This document shows positions 35,342 through 39,555 of a stretch of 39,555 nucleotides of DNA, one piece after another. The DNA comes from Planctomycetota bacterium. Its GTDB lineage: Bacteria; Planctomycetota; UBA1135; GCA-002686595. The translations under genes were made by a program, and so were the position numbers. Under the pieces are notes generated by a model. It saw only the letters and a program-made list of their open reading frames with translations. It made no database searches and was not told the origin of the DNA. Numbering within the stretch: position 1 is the stretch's first letter; each line of letters opens with the position of its first letter. Location of the stretch: positions 1 to 39,555 of the forward strand of contig VGZE01000015.1 in assembly GCA_016872755.1 (NCBI GenBank), given 5' to 3'.

Positions 35342-35602
35342 TTAGGCCACGGCTGCAGCGGGTCCAAAGGGTCGACCCGCGGCGAGAGTGGTTTTCTGCT
35401 GAGAACGCGCGTGGACCGCCCGCTTCGTCGCCTCGCGGGCGAGGCGCGCGACGACCTGTGCGGCTCCGCGCGAGCTCACGTAGTGCAGCGCGCCGCCCAC
35501 GAAGGGAGGGAAACCCATGTCGAACACGATCGCCAGGTCGAGCTCGGCCTCGGAGGCGACAACGCCCGGGCGTAGGACCTACAAGCGGATGGCGTCCTGG
35601 CT
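35342..35602 (-). pseudogene. 3' fragment of a FadJ/FadB-like 3-hydroxyacyl-CoA dehydrogenase gene
   Basis: Read on the minus strand, codons from about 35578 down to 35342 encode VLRPGVVASEAELDLAIVFD followed by MGFPPFVGGALHYVSSRG. This matches the C-terminal domain of the multifunctional fatty-acid oxidation alpha subunit (GVVAS...AD...GFPPFRGG...YVDSLG). A TAG at 35579-35581 precedes it, the rest of the enzyme (hydratase and NAD domains) is absent, and the sequence after VVARLAREA no longer looks like the family. It is a non-functional remnant whose parent gene lies elsewhere or is lost. Confidence 0.5.
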
Positions 35603-35927
35603 CGATGCGATCAGAGGTGGTCCGGAGCAGGGGTGTCCGAAGTCGAGGAGGTGGTCCGAGGGCCGTCCCGGCGAGTTTCGGTCGCTCCAACGGAGCGCAA
35701 GAGGGTCCCTCGGAGTGCGATTTCCGCGTCGCCTGTGGCGTTGCGGCACCTCGGGGTAAGGTGCCGTTCCCGTGGGAGTATGCGCGCGGAATCGAGCGCG
35801 GGATGCGCGTTGCAGGCGCGGTGCGTGATGAAGCTTGGCGAGGCCGGGTAGGCGAGTTCCGAGGAGGAACTCCGCGGGCTGTGCGGCGCCGACTTACTCG
35901 GTAAATGGAAATTCGGGTGGTGCCCGC
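35603..35927. other. Gene-free stretch rich in perfect hairpins
   Basis: No convincing coding frame is present. Several perfect inverted repeats are visible: CCGAGGG (35656-35662) with CCCTCGG (35707-35713), enclosing CGCTCC/GGAGCG (35683-35688 and 35692-35697, loop of 3); CGGCACC/GGTGCCG (35744-35750 and 35760-35766, loop of 9); and GAGTTCC/GGAACTC (35854-35860 and 35866-35872, loop of 5). This could be a structured RNA, or remnants of mobile or other decayed DNA. It matches no RNA family I can recognise. Confidence 0.4.
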
Positions 35928-36160
35928 GCCGGTCCTCGTCGGTGTCGGCTGGGTGCTGCTCGCGCTCGCTGCTTGGGTCGCGGTCGAGGGATTCGTCGCG
36001 CTGGTTCGAACTCGGCCGGCCGTTGCGGGCCGGCACGGCTGAGCCAGCCGCCGCGGCGAGCCGTCGCATAGGATGGATGGGATCTCGCCATGCCCAAACT
36101 CGAATCACTCGCGCTCCCCGGATTCCTGCTTTCACTCCTCTTTGCCGGCGCGTGCGCCTC
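35928..36160 (+). repeat. Direct repeat, copy 2: cstA tail plus start of the propeller lipoprotein gene
   Basis: Positions 35928-36043 encode the last 38 codons of cstA with only about four residue changes (PVLVGVGWVLLALAAWVAVE) and the same TGA stop. After the intergenic part it runs into the real ATG of the Asp-box gene at 36090. It has no cstA body upstream, so it is a severed tail. It pairs with copy 1 at 34019-34252. Confidence 0.85.
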
Positions 36161-38675
36161 GCTCTCCGCACCGCTCCCTGCACCGACCGAGCACGTGCTC
36201 GACGCCAGCGCCGAAGGGCGCAACAAGTCGGCGCGCAAGGCCTACATCGAGGCGCGGCACCTCGCTCCTCCGGGCGTGGAATGGCGCGTGGTGGAACGCG
36301 CCAACGGCGAGCGTCAGCGGCTCAAGCGCAATGAGCTCTCCCTGGTGGCCGCGAGCGCATCGCAGTGGACCGAGCGCGGCAGCAACAACGTGACCGGCCG
36401 AACGCACTCGGCCTTTCCGCTCTACACGGCCAATCGCCTGTATGTGGGGAGTTCGCTCGGTGGAACTTGGCACGGCCCGCTCGGCGGCGGCACGTACACT
36501 CCGATCGGCGACAACCTCTACGGCGGCGGCCACTGGGTCGTCGCGCTGCCCGGCGGCGGCAGCCCCGACGTCGTGCTCGCTGCGACCGAGTGGGGGCAGG
36601 TGCGCGTGACGCGCGACGACGGCGCGACCTGGCAGACGCCGACAGGGCTCCCGTCGCTCGGCGCGGTGCGCAAGGTGGTGGTCAAGGGCGGCGGCAGCCG
36701 CACGGTGTTCCTGCACGGAAAGGTCGGATCGACCTCGTACGTGCTGCGTTCGACCAACGATCTCGTTTCGTTCCAGACCGTCGACACCTCGACCAGCTTC
36801 GAGGGGGATCTGTGGACGCCGCGCAATGCCAACGGCGATCTGTACGCGCTCAAGAAGACCTCGGGCATCCCCGTGCTCGCGCGGAGCTCGAACGACGGCA
36901 CCAACTGGACCACGCTCGGGAACCTGCCGGCAGGGGTCACGGGCGGGGAGCTGTGCGGCTCGGAAGCCGGCGCGCCGCGGTTCTACGCGGCCTTCGACAT
37001 CTCGGGTGCGCCGAAGCTGTACCGCTCGGACGACGCGGGCGCGAACTGGACGTACAAGCTCGACCTGACCGACTACTGGAACGTGCTGAACGCCTCCGTC
37101 ACCAACGTGAACCTGATGTGCTGGGGCGGCGTCGAGCTGCACAAGACGACCAACGGCGCGAACAACTTCACGATCCAGAACACCTGGGGTTCCTACTACT
37201 CCTCGCCGGCGACCAAGCTCCACGCGGATATCCAGGGCATCGACGTGTTCTGGACCGGCAGCGCGGAGCAGTGGTTCATCAGCACGGACGGCGGGACTTA
37301 CCGTTCGACCGACGGTCTGGCCACGACGAACAACCAGACGCTGTCGGGCATCGGCATCAGCCAGTACTACTCGACGCACACCTCCAGCGCGAACGCGAAT
37401 CACATCGCGGGCGGCTCGCAGGACCAGGGCTACCAGCGCTCGAGCAGCGCGCCGAGCAGTGGCAGCCTGTACGGATTCTCGCAGTTGATCAGCGGCGACT
37501 ACGGGCACCTGTGTTCCGGCGACGGCACGCACGCATACGTCTATTCCACTTATCCGGGCTTCACGCTGGTGGCGCGCGGCGAGAACAACCCGGTCACGCA
37601 CCAGGTGAATTTCCCCAGCGGCGTGAACGCGCTGTGGTTGCCGCCCGTCGTCGCCGACCCCGGCCTTCCGACCTCGTTCTTCTGGCTGGGCACGACGCTG
37701 TGGCGCTACACGAAGAGCGTCAGCTCGAACACCTGGAGCGGCGTTCAGCACTCGACGAAGAACTTCGCCGTGTCGGGTGGTGAGGTGCTCTCGGCGATGG
37801 CGTTCTCGCCCATCAATCCGCAGCGCGCCTATGCCGTCACGACTTCGGGCCGGCTGTACCACTCGATCGACCACGGAGTGACCTGGACCCAGAGCGCCGG
37901 TTTCGGTCCCGGCTCGCACTACTTCTACGGCACTGCACTGGTTGCCAGCTCGACCGATGCGAACACCGCCTGGGTCGGCGGCAGCGGCTATCAAGGAGCT
38001 CCGGTGTGGCGCACGATCGACGGCGGCCTGACCTGGCAGTCGTACTCGAGCGGACTGCCGAACACGCTGGTCTATTGTCTCGCCGAGCACCCGCAGGCGC
38101 CGGGGACGCTTTTCGCCGGAACCGAGACGGCGGCGTATCGCCGTGATGGAGCGGGCAACTGGACCGACATCACCGGCAACGAGGCGCCGGTCACCATCTT
38201 CTGGAGCGCGGAGGCACTGCCGGGTTCGAAGACGATCCGCTTCGGGACCTACGGACGAGGGATCTGGGACTACGCGATCGATCCGCCCAGCGGCTGCGCG
38301 TTCAGCGCGTACGGAACCGGGCTCGGCGGCGCGAACACGCTCGCGCTCTCGTCCTCGTCGACCACCGTGCTCGGCACGCAGCAGACGCTGGTCACCAGCG
38401 GCGGGCTCGCATTCGTGCCCGGGTTCCTCGCGTTCTCGCTGGGGCAGGTCAGCGCGCCCGGTCTGGGAGGGACGGTGTTGGTCGGGCCGACGGTCGCGGC
38501 GACCCTGCCGCAGTTCTCCGACGGCACCGGCACTGCGAGTTTCTCGTTCTCGCTCGGGTACGATCCCGTGCTCGTGGGGCTGCCGCTGAATTTCCAATCC
38601 GCGCTGTTCGATCCGTCCAAACCGGCCAGCTACGCGCTGTCCAACGGCTTGCACGGGAATTTCTGCGCGCCCTGA
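36090..38675 (+). CDS. Large exported Asp-box (BNR) beta-propeller lipoprotein with planctomycete-type tail
   Basis: An 861-residue protein. The N-terminus has a hydrophobic segment ending in FAGAC, a likely lipobox with Cys22 lipidated. From about residue 95 to 735 it is a beta-propeller of the sialidase/VPS10 type, with repeated Asp-box motifs (S/T-x-D-x-G-x-x-W): VTRDDGATWQ, RSSNDGTNWT, RSDDAGANWT, HSIDHGVTWT and RTIDGGLTWQ. No sialidase arginine triad can be assigned, so it is more likely a binding or unknown glycan-related protein than a neuraminidase. The last 115 residues form a beta-rich tail (LALSSSSTTVLGTQQTLVTS, then LVGLPLNFQSALFDPS). The ATG is firm because the duplicate at 34182 aligns from the same codon. 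It is probably on the outer membrane or cell surface. Confidence 0.82.
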   Translation: MPKLESLALPGFLLSLLFAGACASLSAPLPAPTEHVLDASAEGRNKSARKAYIEARHLAPPGVEWRVVERANGERQRLKRNELSLVAASASQWTERGSNNVTGRTHSAFPLYTANRLYVGSSLGGTWHGPLGGGTYTPIGDNLYGGGHWVVALPGGGSPDVVLAATEWGQVRVTRDDGATWQTPTGLPSLGAVRKVVVKGGGSRTVFLHGKVGSTSYVLRSTNDLVSFQTVDTSTSFEGDLWTPRNANGDLYALKKTSGIPVLARSSNDGTNWTTLGNLPAGVTGGELCGSEAGAPRFYAAFDISGAPKLYRSDDAGANWTYKLDLTDYWNVLNASVTNVNLMCWGGVELHKTTNGANNFTIQNTWGSYYSSPATKLHADIQGIDVFWTGSAEQWFISTDGGTYRSTDGLATTNNQTLSGIGISQYYSTHTSSANANHIAGGSQDQGYQRSSSAPSSGSLYGFSQLISGDYGHLCSGDGTHAYVYSTYPGFTLVARGENNPVTHQVNFPSGVNALWLPPVVADPGLPTSFFWLGTTLWRYTKSVSSNTWSGVQHSTKNFAVSGGEVLSAMAFSPINPQRAYAVTTSGRLYHSIDHGVTWTQSAGFGPGSHYFYGTALVASSTDANTAWVGGSGYQGAPVWRTIDGGLTWQSYSSGLPNTLVYCLAEHPQAPGTLFAGTETAAYRRDGAGNWTDITGNEAPVTIFWSAEALPGSKTIRFGTYGRGIWDYAIDPPSGCAFSAYGTGLGGANTLALSSSSTTVLGTQQTLVTSGGLAFVPGFLAFSLGQVSAPGLGGTVLVGPTVAATLPQFSDGTGTASFSFSLGYDPVLVGLPLNFQSALFDPSKPASYALSNGLHGNFCAP

Positions 38676-38745
38676 CGTCCGCGGCGAGCGTCCCGCGCGG
38701 GGCGGAGGGGGCGAGGCGGCCTGAGGAGGGGGTTTTCGCGGTTTT

Positions 38746-38760
38746 CCCCAACAATTGGGG
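38746..38760. repeat. Small perfect inverted repeat upstream of the last gene
   Basis: CCCCAA and TTGGGG form a 6-bp stem around CAA, 56 bases before the ATG at 38816. Four T precede it on the plus strand. There is no T-run after the stem on either strand, so it is not an intrinsic terminator; it might be an operator. Confidence 0.25.
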
Positions 38761-38815
38761 GCGCGGCGGCGTCGATCCGGATCGCGTAATCTCGTGACCG
38801 GAGGCTTTCGTGCCC

Positions 38816-39555
38816 ATGCCACATGCATCCTCTTCCCTGCTCGCGCTGACCTGTCTCTCGACGTTGACGCTAGGTCCGCAGGCTCCCGACGCCGCTGCCA
38901 CGGCTCCTGCGTGGGTTCGCGCGCTTTGGGGCAGCGCGCTCGAGGCCGCGCAGGCAGAAGCGCGCGCGTCGCGCAAACCGCTGCTCGTGCTCGTCGTTCC
39001 CTCCGACATCGCCGCGGCGCGCACCCGCGGCGAGTTCCTCGCGGAGGTGCTCGAGGCCGCCGATGAGGAGTTCTTGATCGACCTCGCGTGCTGCGAAGTC
39101 GTCTGCGCGCCCGCCTCGGAGCTGCACCGTCTGACGCTGGAGCTCTTGCTGCCCGCCGATCCGCTCGCGGTGCTGTTCATCTACGGCGACAACGCCTTCG
39201 CCGCGCGTTCGGTTCACGTGGCGCCGTACTCGGACCTCGCGCGCGTCGGGGTGTCCGACGGCGTAGTGTTCGACTGCGAACAGGCTTGCCAGCGCGCGCT
39301 GCAGCACTTGATCCGCGCGGCCGGCAGTCGGGAAGCGCTGGCGGCGGAGCAGCGCGGTGGGCGCGCCGAGCAGGCCGACGGCATGCTCGCCGGCGTGCGC
39401 GCGGGAGCCTCGCTTCCAGCCTGGCTCGCCGATCGCTGGGCGCCGCTGCTCGCCGAGTTCGCCGCCGGCAAGGAGATCCAGGCGGGCTTCGTGCGCGAAC
39501 GCCTGCTCGCCGTCGCGCGCCGCGAGCTGCTCGAGGAGCCGCCGCGCGGGTCGGC
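38816..39555 (+). CDS. Exported thioredoxin-like protein, 5' part (truncated by the window edge)
   Basis: An open frame of at least 246 codons runs from the ATG at 38816 to the end of the window. It begins with a moderately hydrophobic leader (SSLLALTCLSTLTLG), which suggests export. Residues about 32-60 (WVRALWGSALEAAQAEARAS, then RKPLLVLVVPSD) match the start of thioredoxin-like domains of the type W-x-x-x-L-x-x-A-x-x-x-A-(R/K)-x-x-x-KPLLV found in many planctomycete proteins. A CxxC active site is not visible where it would be expected (VVPSDIAAART), so redox activity is doubtful. Cysteines follow in LACCEVVCAP. A helical region with HLIRAAGSREALAAEQRGGR comes later. It is in the same direction as the propeller gene but 140 bases away. 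Confidence 0.6.
   Translation, partial: MPHASSSLLALTCLSTLTLGPQAPDAAATAPAWVRALWGSALEAAQAEARASRKPLLVLVVPSDIAAARTRGEFLAEVLEAADEEFLIDLACCEVVCAPASELHRLTLELLLPADPLAVLFIYGDNAFAARSVHVAPYSDLARVGVSDGVVFDCEQACQRALQHLIRAAGSREALAAEQRGGRAEQADGMLAGVRAGASLPAWLADRWAPLLAEFAAGKEIQAGFVRERLLAVARRELLEEPPRGS

Noticed and set aside
36090-38675. Annotation of the Asp-box propeller as a sialidase
   Set aside because: Asp-boxes alone occur in many propellers; the catalytic arginine triad, Tyr/Glu pair and Asp of neuraminidases could not be assigned.
38741-38765. Hairpin with nearby T-run considered as a terminator of the propeller gene
   Set aside because: The T-run precedes the stem on the plus strand and becomes an A-run after it on the minus strand, so the order is wrong for an intrinsic terminator.
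36132-38828. 898-codon frame on the minus strand opposite the Asp-box propeller gene
   Set aside because: Same antisense effect; Arg/Val/Gly-rich without domains, while the plus strand has a lipobox and repeated Asp-boxes.

Overview
This 39.6 kb window is one contiguous piece of a GC-rich bacterial chromosome. Gene density is high and genes lie on both strands. No rRNA, tRNA, CRISPR array, phage gene or transposase is visible. The gene content resembles large-genome Planctomycetota, especially the deep-branching, Pla163/Poly30-like lineages. The reasons are several large exported proteins ending in a similar beta-rich tail of about 100 residues, beta-propeller (Asp-box, SBBP) and FG-GAP proteins, a redoxin fused to HEAT repeats, and a DUF4139 protein. 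This assignment is inference; no marker gene is present to prove it.

Layout. 1-4.7 kb: the end of a DUF4139 protein, a YihY/BrkB membrane protein with a winged-helix-like tail, a TlpA-like redoxin with HEAT repeats, and a peroxiredoxin. 4.7-11.7 kb (minus strand): a MacB/LolCDE-type ABC exporter operon with a periplasmic adaptor, an ATPase and four FtsX-like permeases arranged as two tandemly duplicated pairs. 11.9-18.1 kb: a CPXCG zinc-ribbon protein, the DEAD-box helicase DbpA, a small exported EF-hand protein, a TPR protein, a HupE/UreJ-like membrane protein and a TerC-family membrane protein. 18.1-22.9 kb (minus strand): an exported alpha/beta hydrolase, a shrunken patatin copy, a metalloprotease/C-type lectin gene broken by one amber codon, and an intact patatin.

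23.0-27.7 kb (plus strand): a tight four-gene cassette of a B12-binding-type radical SAM enzyme, a GT2 glycosyltransferase, a nucleotide-sugar dehydrogenase and an NAD-dependent sugar epimerase. It probably makes or modifies a sugar or glycolipid. 27.7-32.2 kb (minus strand): two large exported repeat proteins in a lower-GC island. The upstream one carries a frameshift and a 10-bp tandem repeat inside its signal-peptide codons. 32.4-36.1 kb: cstA, then a scar region holding a DUF3050 gene among gene remnants, bounded by two copies of a ~234-bp segment (end of cstA plus start of the next gene). 36.1-39.6 kb: a large Asp-box propeller lipoprotein and the start of an exported thioredoxin-like protein.

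A recurring theme is local duplication followed by decay. It is seen in the permease pairs, the two patatin copies around the metalloprotease, the duplicated cstA/propeller junction around DUF3050, the twin 21-bp repeats upstream of the metalloprotease, and the 10-bp repeats in the FG-GAP gene. Long open frames opposite real genes are common here because of the high GC content and were not annotated.
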